Counted from the stretch's first letter, positions 47,594-59,684 are shown. The stretch: 64,000 nucleotides of DNA from Microplitis mediator (GCF_029852145.1 NC_079969.1:24544459-24608458); one strand, 5' to 3'. Numbers and translations: made by a program. The notes: a model not told the origin generated them from the letters alone.

Positions 47594-48340
47594 TTCTTTT
47601 TACAACACCAAGTGCTGGGTCTATATTTTCTATGGGATTTCTATGGGATTTCTCTGGAATTTCCAGAGAATTCAACTGGCGATAATTCTATTTTTTTCTT
47701 AAAACACCGAGTGCTGGGTCTATATTTTTTATGGGATTTCTAGAGAATTCAACTGGCGATGATTCTATTTTTTTTTTACAACATCGAGTACTGGGTCTAT
47801 ATTTTCTATAGGATTTCTATGGGATTTCTCTGGGATTTCCAGAAAATTCAACTTGCGATAATTCTATTTTTTTTTCACAACACCGAATGCTGGGTCTATA
47901 TTTTCTATGGGATGTCTCCGGGATTTCTAGAGAATTCAACTGGCGATGATACTATTTTTTTCTTACAACATCGAGTGCTGGGTCTATATTTTCTATGGGA
48001 TTTCTCTGGAATTTCTAGAGAATTCAACTGGCGATGATTCTATTTTTTTCTTACAACACCGAGTGCTGGGTCTATATTTTCTATGGGATTTCTATGGGAT
48101 TTCTCTGACATTTCCAGAGAATTCAACTGGCGATAATTCTATTTTTTTCTTACAACACCGAGTGCTGGGTCTATATTTTCTCTGGGATTTCTATGGGATT
48201 TCTCTAGGATTTCTAGAGAATTCAACTGGCGATGATTCTATTTTTTTCTTACAACATCGAGTGCTGGGTCTATATTTTCTATGAGATTTCTATGGGATTT
48301 CTATGGGATTTCCAGAGAATTTTACTGGCGATAATTCTAT
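47594..48340 (+). repeat. Minisatellite, eight units of about 78-100 bp
   Basis: Each unit runs ACAACACCGAGTGCTGGGTC, TATATTTTCTATGGGATTTC, then AGAGAATTCAACTGGCGAT. Starts lie near 47600, 47701, 47779, 47878, 47966, 48054, 48154 and 48253. Length varies mainly through how many TATGGGATTTC words a unit contains, so there is a repeat within the repeat. Frames stay open over long stretches and would encode a repeating hydrophobic peptide, but they shift between units and have no support as genes. Confidence 0.9.
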
Positions 48341-48495
48341 CTTTCGAAGAGCTCGAAAATGTATCTACGACTAAATTTTCGAGCTCAAGGAGCTCGAAAC
48401 CAGCGGGAAGTTTTAGGGCTGGCCCGCAGGGTCAACCGACGCCCAGATTTTTTTTTCTAGAATTTGAATTTTTTTCAAATTTTGCAATTTTACTA

Positions 48496-48716
48496 TACTG
48501 ACAAAAAAAATTGGTACATGAAACGTGTTCCTTATCCCATTGATTCCACAGAAAAAATCCTGTTCCTGCAACAGGATTTTGTCCTTTTGCAGGAGCTATT
48601 TTTCTTTTCCTTGTACTCTATAGATTCCATTGCCATCTATGGTAGATTACACTTACTAAAGCTTCCACTTCATTAGTAAATAGCATCGATACAGTTACCA
48701 AACATTTTTTCCGTGT
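48496..48716. mobile_element. Possible MITE with CCGTG end
   Basis: Ends at AACATTTTTTCCGTG and begins near TACTGACAAAAAAAATTGG. It contains a tight hairpin, ATCCTGTT / AACAGGAT, near 48557-48577. Termini pair weakly. Confidence 0.3.
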
Positions 48717-49436
48717 AAACCCAGAGTGTACGTTTCTCGTATACCCTAATTTTGCCAAGCCCTCCTCTACATTAAACAAGATGTGTATTTCAAATTATTT
48801 TAAGGATCAGTCAATATCTAACTGAAAGTAGTGAAAATGTTTCATTTTCCGAAGTAGCATTAAAAAAAAATTTTTACAATGAATTATTTACGTTTCAATA
48901 ATTGACTAATTATAGTCCTTTCAATGATAATAATTAACTGAATAAGTTCATTAGTTCTGTACCATCTTATATTCTACTGTCATAATAAATAATTAAAAAA
49001 AAAAAAAAGTAATAACTAAATACAGAGCTCTATATATCGCATTAATACTAATATACTTTTGTCATAATTAAAATTTTTTCCTAGTACATTTTACAATGGA
49101 AAAAAAAAATAAATAAAAAGCTCTCGGTATGCTACAGTAGCTTTTAATTAAAACAATCCCTTAATGCCTCCAATAGCAGCCAGTACTCGATCTCTATTCT
49201 CCCGTTATTCTATACCCCCACTGGGTTCCGTTAGTTCGATGCAGTTGAATATCGAACAGAAGAGAGACTGAAATAATAGAGCGAGAGAATACGAGAATTG
49301 AGATTGCAGAGAGGATTGTCGACCAATTATCTGCTCTGATATGATCTTCCAGTACATATTTCTCTTGACTCTGTTACACTTTTTCTCTTTCTCTCTCTCT
49401 CTCTTCCTCTCTCTTTATCTCTCTTGCTCTTTGCAG
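48717..49436. other. AT-rich stretch ending in a long polypyrimidine tract
   Basis: 49150-49380 is less AT-rich. 49376-49436 is almost pure pyrimidine and ends in TTTGCAG, a strong 3' splice site. Confidence 0.45.
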
Positions 49437-49497
49437 CTTGGCGATGAAGTGAAGAAGCATTTTGCTGATACTAGTAAGCAATGAAAAGCTCAGGCGG
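49437..49497 (+). other. Candidate short exon between strong splice signals
   Basis: A 60-bp polypyrimidine tract plus TTTGCAG precedes 49437; a donor GCGG|GTAAGGG follows 49497. The 61-bp segment contains an ATG at 49481 in fair context (MKSSG plus two bases) that stays open to the donor, so it could be a 5' exon carrying a start codon. An alternative donor, CTA|GTAAGC, lies within it. No partner exon is visible and no protein can be recognised. Confidence 0.25.
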
Positions 49498-49833
49498 GTA
49501 AGGGATGGTTTGGAAGCTAAGCTCTCAAGGCCCCGGGGAAATATACCACATCAGGCTTCTTCTCGTTATTATATACAGTTGCGATGATGCTGTGTGGCTT
49601 GCAAGAAACCGTAGAAGCTAACCAACCTCGTTGCTAAATCTCCTTGTCGTAGCCCAGATATGTGTAAACCACATACACATACATATACATATGTATATAT
49701 ACATACTATACTCACTTACAACGCACCTTATTCAAATCTATGAAGAATATATTCACTCAACTACTACACGGATTATGTACGAATGATCTCACGCTTTATT
49801 TTTTTTTAAATAATATGAAATCAATAGAGACTA

Positions 49834-50595
49834 CACTGCAAAAATTTTTGGACTCGGTGTAAAAATTTTGATGTGAAAATTACACCAAATATCGTGTTAA
49901 ATTTAGGCGGTGTGATTTAATAGTATATTACACACCTAGGGATGAAAGTAGGACATTTCAAGCCACGTGTATAATTGCCTACCTGAGCCGGAATCCAGGG
50001 TGGCAAATACGCGAATTGAGACGTCCTACCTGCCTGCGTGGTGTATTTATAATTTTTGGTGACCGACTTAATGAACTTAACCAATTTGAACTTGACAATT
50101 TGAACTTTCGCAATTTGAACTTTGGTAAATTTGAACTTTTATGAATGTTCTTGAATGATATGATGATATGAATGAACTTCCGTGGTGTATATACAATTTT
50201 TCACCAGATCTGTACCTGAAAGTTTAAATTTTTGCCTCTGTTTGTGAGAAGAATAAAAGAAGACTTTCTTCTCTCTAAACCGGGCAGGAATTTGAACTTT
50301 CGACACAGGTATGGTGAAAAAATAACCAAATAATATAGAGGTTGTAACACTACTATATCATTTTTGTCATTGATGTAGATTTACTTTAAAATAAAAACTA
50401 AATACCTAGTGTCGAAGTAATCGAGAGTTTTAAATAAAGAACTTATACATTTACACCATTGGTGGTATGAACGTTCTAATTCACACGGCCCAAAATTTGA
50501 CACCGTGCGTCATGTAACTTTCACACCGGCAGTGTTGGAAATTTTCAACACCAAATCATTGACACCGCATCGCGGACTCAAAATTTTTGACAGTC
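49834..50595. mobile_element. GGTGTNAAA-motif element with CACTGCAAAAATTTT ends
   Basis: TA at 49832-49833 and 50596-50597. The left end is CACTGCAAAAATTTTTGGAC and the right end, read inward, GACTGTCAAAAATTTTGAG. Both flanks carry GGTGTAAAA / TTTTCACACCG words as in the ACCGGTGT element, but the middle (49930-50440) is unrelated. Confidence 0.7.
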
Positions 50596-50597
50596 TA

Positions 50598-51540
50598 TAG
50601 ATGTTTTTATTGAATTCGAATACAATACGTAATTGTTTTATTATGTTTTCGTGAGTATAGATGAGGTATTTTAGTTTATGTTAAGTATATCTCAAGTTAT
50701 ATCTATGTATAATGTATAATGTTTAGTATCTGATGATTTAAGTTGAATCATCGTTCGCAACTCTGATTGAGTGACGTTGAGTACTCAAAGCGGTGGAGGT
50801 GTTTCAATGGCTACAATGACTCTCAAAATAATAACCGACCTGCATCATTGAAAGTCAACTAAGAAAAGCAGACAAAAATACTTGAGTTAAAAATCCATCA
50901 GTGTAACCATATGTTTATTCAATTCCGTGATGTGTGGTTTATATTTTATTTCATCAAAATTATAAATAATAATTTATTATCAGATTATAGTATAAATGAG
51001 TCGAGTAAGAGTCTAGTTGTTTGTTTTCACTTGAGATCATATCATTTTTTGTGAGGACCTTTTTTGCTGGTATTTTTATAACCGAGTCGACGAAATGCGA
51101 ATTATTTTTACAAAGAAGTTGTATGTAATTATAATATTAAAAAAAATTTGTGGATAAAAAAGTTTGAATTTATAAATATTGAAGTATATCTATAAGAATT
51201 TCGTAAAAAGTAATTTTTCGTTGAAAAATATATACAGGTCGTAAATATATTTTAAGCTTTAGAATTTACTTTCTTTCTTTTGATGTGTAAACACTTTTGA
51301 TTCTTAAGATAACTTACAAGAACTATAAATTTAAATAAAAAATAAAGTTTTTTTGTAAAATAATTTTTTTTTTGCAATAATAAGGACTCTCTGATTGCAA
51401 TTTTCTATTTCCCATTTAAAAAACAAGGGGGAAGAAATTTTCAAGTTCCGAATTTTATACCTCGGCTGGTACAAATAAACATAGGACGTACTATCGTAGA
51501 AAATTGAATGCTCTACAAAAATAGCCTTATGTGATTTTTT
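50598..51540. other. AT-rich stretch, nothing recognised
   Basis: No gene. From about 51405 the text (CCCATTTAAAAAACAAG) begins to resemble the interior of the palindromic elements. Confidence 0.4.
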
Positions 51541-52909
51541 GATAAATCCATCTGTTCAAAAATTATTTGAGCTTTAAGGATGTAGTCTAGTTCAAAGGCT
51601 AAAAAAATAGTTTATTTTTGGGAATTTCTTGCGAGCTTGCTATGAGAGATAAGTTTACAAACACTGTTAGGGATGATAAATGAAGTCTTGGATTATAAAA
51701 AAAAAATTTTCTTTATTCATTTTTATAAGTATGTTCATACAAAAAGTGTACTCTAACCGAGCGCCATAATTGAAAGGCAAGTCGGCTCAATCACGATATT
51801 TCAGCTACGGCTTATGTGAAAATAAAAAAATCGAAGTGTTAACACACACATCTAAAATTTTAGATTCGTTATATGACAGTAGCTACGAGATAGACTAGTG
51901 ATATTAATTTTGGACCATTTTTACTAATTTTAACTAACGAAAATAAAAAAAAATGAGTGTTTTTTTTCGCTGTTATTTGTAAAAAAAATTAGTTAAAATC
52001 AAAATTTTAATATGAATTTAGTCTATCATGTAAGTACTTATGTGTATAGAATATGTGGTTAAAATTTCCGAAGGATCAGCTCACGGGTTCCGGAGAAACC
52101 GTGATTGGCGTCGGCGAAAACGTAGTTTCGAGACAAACGCGTTTAAAGTGTTTTTGAATAAAAAAAAAAATTACCAAAATTTAATCTGCGATGCCTGCAC
52201 CGTACAAAGTGTTTTTTTCTTGTTCAAAACTTTCGTTTGCTTCTAATTTGACCTTCTTTTTTTCCGTTCTGCTCTCTCTTGATGCGCCCAAGCTATGGCG
52301 GTTCACATATTCGATACGCGTAAAATCGTGTTTGTCGACCTTTAGATTCGGAAAAATACACTTACACTGCTCGGATCTCCAAGAAAATTTGGCACAATAT
52401 GCTCGGATACATATACATTTAAAAAATGTAAAAAAACAAAAACGATTTTTCAAAAATGACCAACTAGACTACACCCTTAAGTCAAATCTATTTTAAATTC
52501 CGAGGTCTTTTTACTTTTCCAGCGAAACTATGAGACTTATCACAAAATGTCATAGACACTTTTTTGCAGACAATTTTGTTTCCTACAAATTATTTTTTAT
52601 AAAGTTTTTTCAAATTCCGCATAACTTTCTAGTTATTTTCATTTTAATGTCAAGCTTTTGAAATCGATCAAGACGTTTGTTTTCAAGAGCTTGACATTAT
52701 AATGGAAATTACTAGAAAGTAATGCGGAATTTGAAAAAACTTTATCAGAGATAATTTGTAGGGAACAAAATTGCCTACAAAAAAGATTATATGGTATTTT
52801 GTGATAAGTCCGATAATTTCGCTGGAAAAGTGAAAAGATCTCGAAATTTGCTATATAAATTTGACTTCAAGCTCAAATAATTTTTGAACACATGGATCTA
52901 TGGATTAAA
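51541..52909. mobile_element. Palindromic element split by a TTAA-flanked insertion
   Basis: The left arm is 51541-51577 continued at 52491-52663; the right arm is 52680-52909. CTGTTCAAAAATTATTTGAG at 51551-51570 matches the complement of 52870-52892, and AAGTCAAAT at 52489 resumes exactly where the left part stopped. The palindrome is thus continuous once 51578-52486 and one TTAA are left out. Its outer ends are not defined. Confidence 0.8.
51578..52486. mobile_element. TTAA-flanked (piggyBac-type target) non-autonomous element
   Basis: Flanked by TTAA at 51574-51577 and 52487-52490. The ends GGATGTAGTCTAGTTCAAAG and, read inward, GGGTGTAGTCTAGTTGGTC, form about 16 bp of inverted repeat. 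TTAA duplication is the mark of piggyBac-type (also Kolobok) transposases. Frames inside (for example 52191-52496 and its minus-strand shadow) have no transposase features. Confidence 0.8.
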
Positions 52910-53647
52910 CAGGCGTCTTTTTTTATCCTACTGAAACTTTCGAGGGTATTCTTAAAAAAAAAATAGCCGATATTTTGGAATCGGTCTGATATAGTGATGA
53001 TTTTAAGAATCAAATGAAAAATAAACGCATCCTAATATATGCCCACTAGCGTTATTAGCTAAAGTTATTAGGGACAATTGAAAGTACATACAAAATATGT
53101 TGTAATGCCTACATATATGATAATAATAAATAAAAATCATCCAGATTGAATGATGAGAGTTGATGAGTGGAAGAAGGAAAGGAAATGCGTGGCTAACTCG
53201 GTATGTATACGTGGGAAAAGTGAGTAAGGGAGAGATGGAGCGAGGCGTAAAGACTCGTGAAAGCTTCCGGAGAGACAAATTGGCGTGAAAACGCATTTCT
53301 GGATGCTAAAACTGGAGGATGAGTGAAGAATATAGAGTACGAAGGAAGGAGAGAAGTTGCGCAATAGCATTCGGTTATATCAAACATTTAGGTTCTGTGC
53401 GTCGGGGAATATAACTAAATACACTCACTCGAGGGGGTTATATCATTCCGTACGATTTCCCGAGAAGAATGGCATGATAATGAAAGCACCATTAACGGGA
53501 TGTAGACTTTAATGTAGATGTAATGCGTAAACTATTGATGCTCGTGAGAAAATTATGTTGCTTTTAAAACTATGACACTATTCAATAAGATTGATAAACA
53601 ATTTTGCCACAATTAAGTGCTAACATTTTGATATATATATATATATA
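52910..53647. other. Unique-looking stretch, no supported gene
   Basis: Minus-strand frames at 53003-53387 overlap in three phases and are Ser/Phe/Leu-rich without a domain; treated as noise. Confidence 0.4.
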
Positions 53648-53780
53648 TAGAAAAAAAGGAATTCTTGACGTAAAAAATTATTGCTTGCCCCAAGAAATTT
53701 TTTTTTCATTCTGAAATGAAAACGAAATTTTCTTGAGGCGAGAAAAAATTTCTTGCGCCGAAAAATCCTTTTTTGCTGTG
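53648..53780. mobile_element. CACAGAAAAAA MITE family, short copy
   Basis: ATAGAAAAAAAGGAATTCTT at the left and GAAAAATCCTTTTTTGCTGTG at the right edge (TA follows), with CCCCAAGAAATTTTTTT and TTTCTTGCGCC inside. It sits directly after an (AT)n run. Confidence 0.65.
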
Positions 53781-53782
53781 TA

Positions 53783-54019
53783 TTTATTATTATTAAATAT
53801 TTATCATATTTGTAAATTGTATAGGAAGAAGTACGGAACGATGAGATGTCTGAGGCGCGATAGGGTCCGGCAAATTTAAAATCACCTAGTATCATTTTTT
53901 AATAATTTTAAGACAATATATATGGGCGCATTTATGACCCCGAAAATCTAAATTTCGACAAAATACAAGCGGATTCTAGATGAAAAAAAAAAAAATATTG
54001 TATTGCTACATCATTTCAA
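53783..54019. other. AT-rich stretch
   Basis: Nothing recognised. Confidence 0.4.
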
Positions 54020-54187
54020 GATACCAAGCTTTGGCCGATGATTGATCGCCACGACTGGCGAATGCTTGCGACTGCCATGCTAGGCATACCGTTATCATCC
54101 GATATTTAGCCGATCTTCGGCCGATGCTTGAAAATTGGCAGCCATTCACGACCCAGTAATGGGCCGATTTTTTTTTTTTTGTATGGG
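54020..54187 (-). mobile_element. TTGGCC/TCGGCC MITE, copy 3, truncated
   Basis: Only the half from GATACCAAGCTTTGGCC to the terminal GTATGGG is present, same orientation as copy 2. The other half, including its CCCATAC end, is missing. Confidence 0.8.
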
Positions 54188-54895
54188 CATTATCAGATTT
54201 TTATTTATAATGAAAAAAAAATTAGCAGTATAATTATTGTTGTGTCCATGTCAGCATAAGCAAATCAATTAAAAGTTATATTGAAATAATATATACAAAG
54301 GCATTATATTAGTTTATATATAAACAAATTAACTATAACACATGGACTTTAATTGAATAATATTTTTTGTAACGCACAATTCAAGTGCAGTATAAATATA
54401 GACCTGTCACTATAAAGTCGACTTTGAAGACACAATAGAGCAACAAACGTGTGGCGTTAAATATGTTCGTCGTATGCTTTCTATATACAGAGTTCAACTA
54501 TGTCCTATTGGTATACTGGTGCAGTCTCTACCCGACAGCCATTAGTCGCACCCGGTAAATTGAGTGGCGCCTATACTACACTACACTACACTAGGTACGC
54601 GCTTGATTCTATTAAAGACATCAAACGAGCAAAAATTATATCAGCCATCCTCTTGCTTTCCCCATACCTCCACTCATTTGCTCCATCACAACGCGCTAGC
54701 TATTATATCGCCTGCTATGGACGCTCAAGTCATTAATGAAAATAATCATTAACAATATTCCTCTATATTGTAGCATTCAATTAACATCTATTTCAATATC
54801 AAAACTTTAAATAAAAATTATTGTCACTAAAAAGTTATTTCGGATTTAAATCCAAATTTATATTTTCTGATTCATCCAAAAAATCCTTTTATTTA
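54188..54895. other. AT-rich stretch with a less AT-rich block at 54490-54740
   Basis: Two overlapping plus-strand frames (54500-54752) lack domains; ACTACACTACACTACACTA at 54575-54593 is a short tandem repeat. Confidence 0.4.
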
Positions 54896-55090
54896 CACAG
54901 AGAAATAGAATTTTTTGGCGAAAAAATTTTCACTTGCCTCAAAAATTTTTTTCATAAATTGAAAATAAAAATTTTCTTGGGGAAAAAAGAAATTTCTTGC
55001 ATCAAGAGATTTATTCTACTCCTAAAAAAATTTTTGTCTTTAATTCATGATAAAAAATATTTCTTACGCTAAGAAATCCGTTTTTTTCTG
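54896..55090. mobile_element. CACAGAAAAAA MITE family copy
   Basis: TA at 54894-54895 and 55091-55092; CACAGAGAAATAGAATTTTT at the left, TAAGAAATCCGTTTTTTTCTG at the right edge, AAGAAATTTC and its complement inside. Confidence 0.7.
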
Positions 55091-55092
55091 TA

Positions 55093-55583
55093 AAGATATT
55101 TATATATGTATAATTAATAATAACTAAATTTAGTCAGTCAACAAAATCGATGAAAATTAAAAATTTAACCGATAGAAAAGAAAATTAATTATAAATTTTT
55201 ACCCCTGAATTTTAATTTAAAAAAACTACAAAAAAGTTTTAGTTTAATCTAAAAATAGGTCAGATTGTTTTTTATAGGATTAAAAAGTTATTTTAACAAT
55301 TCACGTTCAATTTCCACTATATTATGATCATAATCTCGATGATAATTATATATACATGATATTGAAATAAATACGACGTATATTGTGACCTAGTTACTGC
55401 TAGTTAGTAAAACGGTGCGGTCCTAATTCATAAATTTTTCTTATCAATAAATATCGTTCTATTATTAATTATTTGAAATGAATAAAATAAAACGATTTCT
55501 TTGTTTTTCAGTTAAACATTAAATATTAATAATCGTATTGCATAAAATTCCATTTTCTAAAAATCCAAAGCTCTGCAAAATTG
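55093..55583. other. AT-rich stretch, nothing recognised
   Basis: No gene or repeat end. Confidence 0.4.
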
Positions 55584-55659
55584 AAAAATAACAAAATGGC
55601 GGGAAAAAAAGTAACACAAAATTGCTTTACTTTTTTTTGCCGCCATTTTGTTATTTTTG
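55584..55659. repeat. 76-bp hairpin, AAAATAACAAAATGGCGG stem
   Basis: AAATAACAAAATGGCGG then AAAAAAAGTAA pairs with TTTACTTTTTTTT and CCGCCATTTTGTTATTT across a loop of about 12 bases. Nearly perfect stem of some 30 bp; either a tiny fold-back element or a small-RNA precursor-like hairpin. Confidence 0.7.
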
Positions 55660-56253
55660 CATGCAAATTAAAAATTCTAATTCAACCGGTTGCTAGTGAT
55701 AAATTGAATCTAAAAGTTCAAAAATTTTCTGTTTCAGATTGTCCATTTTTGAAATTTTAACACCAAGCGCAGACCCACTTGCTAATCGAGGCATTGTATT
55801 CGAATGATGTTTTTGTATGTTAGAAGTGTATGAAATATATAATAAATTTTTTTAAAATGTATTTCAATAGAGTATTTATGAAGCCTAACAAACCCTACAT
55901 CTATATCTTTATTCATAATCTCATTAAAAATAGTCTTTTTTTGAAGCGCTCAAAGTAGAATACTCCCTTAAACGTTGCCAAGTTCTGATTACTGTACCCC
56001 GCCACTCGTCAAGTGTTTTAAAATTATTTATATTTTAAAAATAAATATTTTTTAAACAAATCGGTCAAAAAATTCCGAGTTTTACTTGAAAACAATTCTA
56101 ATTTTTTTATTCGCCAGTGTATAAGTTTTTCAAAAAAATGGTAAGAACCGTTTTCAAGATATTCAGGAAACTATACGTTTTTTTTTTTTATACTTGGTAG
56201 ATCTCTAGCATGTTAACTATGCATTTTTTGATTGTTAATATCTCGTTTTACAA
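55660..56253. other. AT-rich stretch, nothing recognised
   Basis: No gene or repeat end. Confidence 0.4.
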
Positions 56254-56595
56254 CCCGGGTCATAATATCTAGCCTCAATCTAGCCTCATCGAACCCAAGT
56301 AAGCCTAAATCCAGCCTCACTGTGTAAAAAAAGCATTTTGAGCCTCAAATGATGTTCAAAAAGTCTCAATGAGACTCATATAATGCTCAAAGAGCCTTAA
56401 TTAACGAGCCTCAAATGGTGATCAAAGAGCCTCAAATAATACTAATCGAATTCGAATTATATAGTCGAGACTAGGTTCATTTGAGGCTCATTGAGGCTTT
56501 TTGAACATCATTTGAGGCTCAAAATGATTTTTTTACTCAGTGAGGCTGGATTGAGGCTTACTTGGGTTCGACGAGGCTAGATATTATGACCCGGG
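56254..56595. mobile_element. GCCTCA-motif MITE with CCCGGGTCATAATATC ends
   Basis: Perfect ends CCCGGGTCATAATATCTAGC and complement. About 100 bp of inverted arm, then GAGCCTCAAA words throughout. AATTCGAATT marks the centre near 56450. 342 bp. The CCCGGG terminus and lack of a TA target set it apart from the CAC-type families. Confidence 0.85.
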
Positions 56596-59042
56596 AAGCG
56601 GTGAAAAAATTTCGTTTTTTTTTTTCATTAAATATTAGACATTTTTGTTGATCTCATGTTTTAATTTCATCGCATTCCTAAGAAAAGTCGTTTTGCGAGT
56701 GAACTTCCTTAAATGAAAGACACAAATGTAAGAAGACGCTACAGGGAAAATGAACTATATACTATAATTAATAATAATAATAGTAAATATTCACTATTTT
56801 GATTGAATTTATAGTAATTTACTTCAAGAGAACCTTTTCGGAGAGTCATAATTTTGAAAAATTTTTGTCGAGGTATAAGCAGTTGAGCAATTACTTAAAA
56901 GCTATTAAAAAATAGCGCAATATGTATTCTATATAATTTATGACAAATTAAAAAATATATATATATAAATAGTTATTTAACATACAGTTAAAAAACTTTT
57001 TATGTCGACTTTAATTAAATAAAAAAAAAGTTTTTCAATGTACAAGCATTGTGAAAATGTATTTTTATACGTAATAGATGCACACAAAAGCGTATATGGC
57101 AGAGGATAATATTAGTGAGAACGTTTTCACACGATTTTTCAGTATATATTATTAGAGAGGTGAGACTCGAGAGGTAGAGCTTGTTGGGTATATAGAGACA
57201 GAGGGAAAGAGCTGCTTGCTAAATCTAATTTCGCCCGTCGCTTTATTTGATCATATTTTACATCGGCTTTGACGCTGCCCTAAAAGGGAATGCTTTTAAA
57301 ATACATTACACGTACCGCGCCCAGTGGAACGTGCAGAGACGAAAGAAAAAGATGGACCGACTAAATCCCTGAAGTTAAGTTCATATCGGATAAAATTAAT
57401 ATCAGTGTTTTTTTTTTTCATCAAAATTTTCCGCTATCTTGTTTTAAAATAACGTCATTATAAATCGTTTAAATTTAATTTATTATATTTACTAGAAAAT
57501 TTAATATCTAGAGGCTTTTTTTTTTAATAAACAAAATTAAAATGTTGGCTTTTTACTTCAGCAAAAAATTTTAAATTCAGGCTTCACTTGAGTCAAGAAA
57601 AGATAAAAAAAGTCTTGTCTTGATCTCGTAAATTTTCGTTCGTCTGGATTCGGTATAATTCTCGATTGCGGTATCGACAATTTATGGAATCGTTTAAATT
57701 TTTTAACGTTTAAAAGTAAGCTATTGTTATTTATAGTAAATTTACAGTTAAAATAATATTTAAATGATGAAAATATTCTCATTATATTGCATAAAACTTG
57801 ACAACTATTCATTGAAGCACATAGGTAGCTATTTTCAGAAGATTCAGGAACTGTCTAACGAGAGAGTCGTTCGCAAAAGTATATATACTAAGTAATATAG
57901 AGTATGACAAGGGAATCAAGACCGGATACAATTAAATGCTTGTGCCCGAGTGGTTGCATTGTTTAGGGTGGGTGCCCGCTGTACCCGTGGTTGGTGTATA
58001 CGATCCGTCGCGCATGAGGTGGTCCCCCACATTCTTGATATCTATCGGCATTGAACTACCGAGTTATATTTGGTTGAGATTCAGTTGACTCGACATGTCA
58101 CGTCGTTTGTATTGAACATATTTATTGAACCGACATATAGCATTTGATGTAATAATACATTATATGGCTGCGATTGGTTCAATATCTCAATAAGAAGAAC
58201 ACGGAAAATAAAATAGTGGAAAAATTAAACGATATCCAGGATTTATAACAGTTTCAAAAATGAGCCAAGTCTTTCTACTTCGAAACTGTAAAAATTTCAT
58301 TGTTTCTGAGACGTAACAATTATTAGAATTTCGCATAGGACTTTTTTTGGTCCTTAAGAGCAAACAGGGTTCCTTATACGTTAGAAAGTTAAAATTGGTG
58401 TCGATAATTGTAAATACTTTTTTATACAAGTGATTTGTTTTTGCACTAAAGACTGTAATTTTTCCGATGCTATTTTTTCTATGAATGTTGCACGCGCAAA
58501 AGCGAAACAAATTCATATTACCTTTGTTTATATGTATGTATAAATACCTTGAAATTTCGCTGGTGAAACGAATCAGAAATGTTATTTAGTTGATTTACCC
58601 GCAACGATCCATCGACGAGTTGAGATCATCTTCTTTTTATTCACCGTGAAAACACGTGCCGTTTGGTTACTCATCCGTAACAGTTGTAGGGTTAGCCAAT
58701 TACGTTGTATGAGTAATTTATCGCTCTGTATCTTTTCCACTTAAAATGTATCACAATATCCTTTACCTGAATGGTTCCCACGTTTTTATTGCCTACAATC
58801 ATATTTTGTGTAAAATTTGTAATTTTTTTTTTTTTTTCAAGTTTAAAAAATTATGCAACTAAAAGAAACAAAATAATATTATGCAACTAAAATAAACAAA
58901 ATAATCCACTATTTCTAGTAATTTAGAATCTTTTTAACGTCGACAGTTTGATCAATTCGTTTCCGAATATTTTTTGTTTCTTTTAATAGAATATATAAAT
59001 ATATATTTTTGTTCTACAAAATTAAGACTAGAAATCTTAATT
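56596..59042. other. AT-rich gene desert with scattered balanced blocks
   Basis: 57170-57390 and 57900-58130 are less AT-rich. Frames (57558-57812, 58187-58516 on the minus strand) show no domain. No RNA gene or repeat end. Confidence 0.4.
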
Positions 59043-59564
59043 CCCAAACAACAATCTTGTACAAGGCTTGAGCAAGCCTGGTCTCAAGTTCGATAGACGT
59101 TAGTGTCTTTTCCTACCTATGTGTCTTGCTGCAGATACTTATTGTGGCTAGATTTCAATAGCAAGTCTAGTACAAGCCTTACACAATAAATTCGTGCCAG
59201 ATGATAACTCAATTCTGGAGGAAGACTATAGTTGAAAATAGTTGCGCATGGCTTGCTCAAGATCTGCTCAAGGCTCAAAATTGACCTTCAGCTTTGAGCA
59301 GATCTTGAGCAAGCCATGCGTGAGTACCTGCCGTAAGTTACTGGTGCAAGAAATGCGCCAGAAACTTTTAAACTGCACCGCATCTAAGATATCTTCAATA
59401 TTCTTGTGTACAATGCCTTGAGCAAGTCATGCACAAGTCTTGATGACGATTTCTTGCTACATGATCTTGCGCAAGACCCATACGTAGAAAAAGACACTAG
59501 TGACTAAGGGTTTTGCTCAAGACACTGGCACCAGAATCTTGCTCAAGCATGTGTTACTTGTGGG
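59043..59564. mobile_element. CTTGAGCAAG-motif element
   Basis: Ends CCCAAACAACA and, read inward, CCCACAAGTAACA. Inside are many CTTGAGCAAG / CTTGCTCAAG and CTTGTACAAG words, including a perfect inverted pair around 59255-59320 (ATGGCTTGCTCAAGATCTGC and complement). Confidence 0.65.
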
Positions 59565-59684
59565 TTTAATTATTAAATAAATTACCTGTAGAATGCCCCA
59601 TAAAATCCAACAATATGAACAAAATTACAATCATGAAGTACTTTAAGCTCACGAATAATTTGTTTTTTAATCGCAGGTTTAACT

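Larger units (their letters stand above)
46385..48480 (+). repeat. GAGCTC / GGGTCAACCG repeat, long copy with minisatellite
   Basis: The same block order as the short copy at 24670-25240, but the distal block (GCGGGAAGTTTTGGGGCTGG to GTCAACCGACGCCCAGA) occurs twice, at 47537-47595 and 48390-48445, with a minisatellite in between. It also holds a (TG)n tract at 46546-46592. GAGCTCAAAGAGCTCGAAAA and GAGCTCAAGGAGCTCGAAAC precede the two distal blocks. Terminal repeats were not identified, so the transposon class is unknown. Confidence 0.65.

Noticed and set aside
47759..48501. Overlapping frames encoding a repeating hydrophobic peptide
   Set aside because: They follow the minisatellite units and change phase between units; best explained as by-products of the repeat.
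52191..52496. 101-codon frame inside the TTAA element
   Set aside because: No transposase motif, and a minus-strand frame covers the same DNA.
53003..53387. Three overlapping minus-strand frames
   Set aside because: All three phases are partly open because of local base composition; no domain or splice support.
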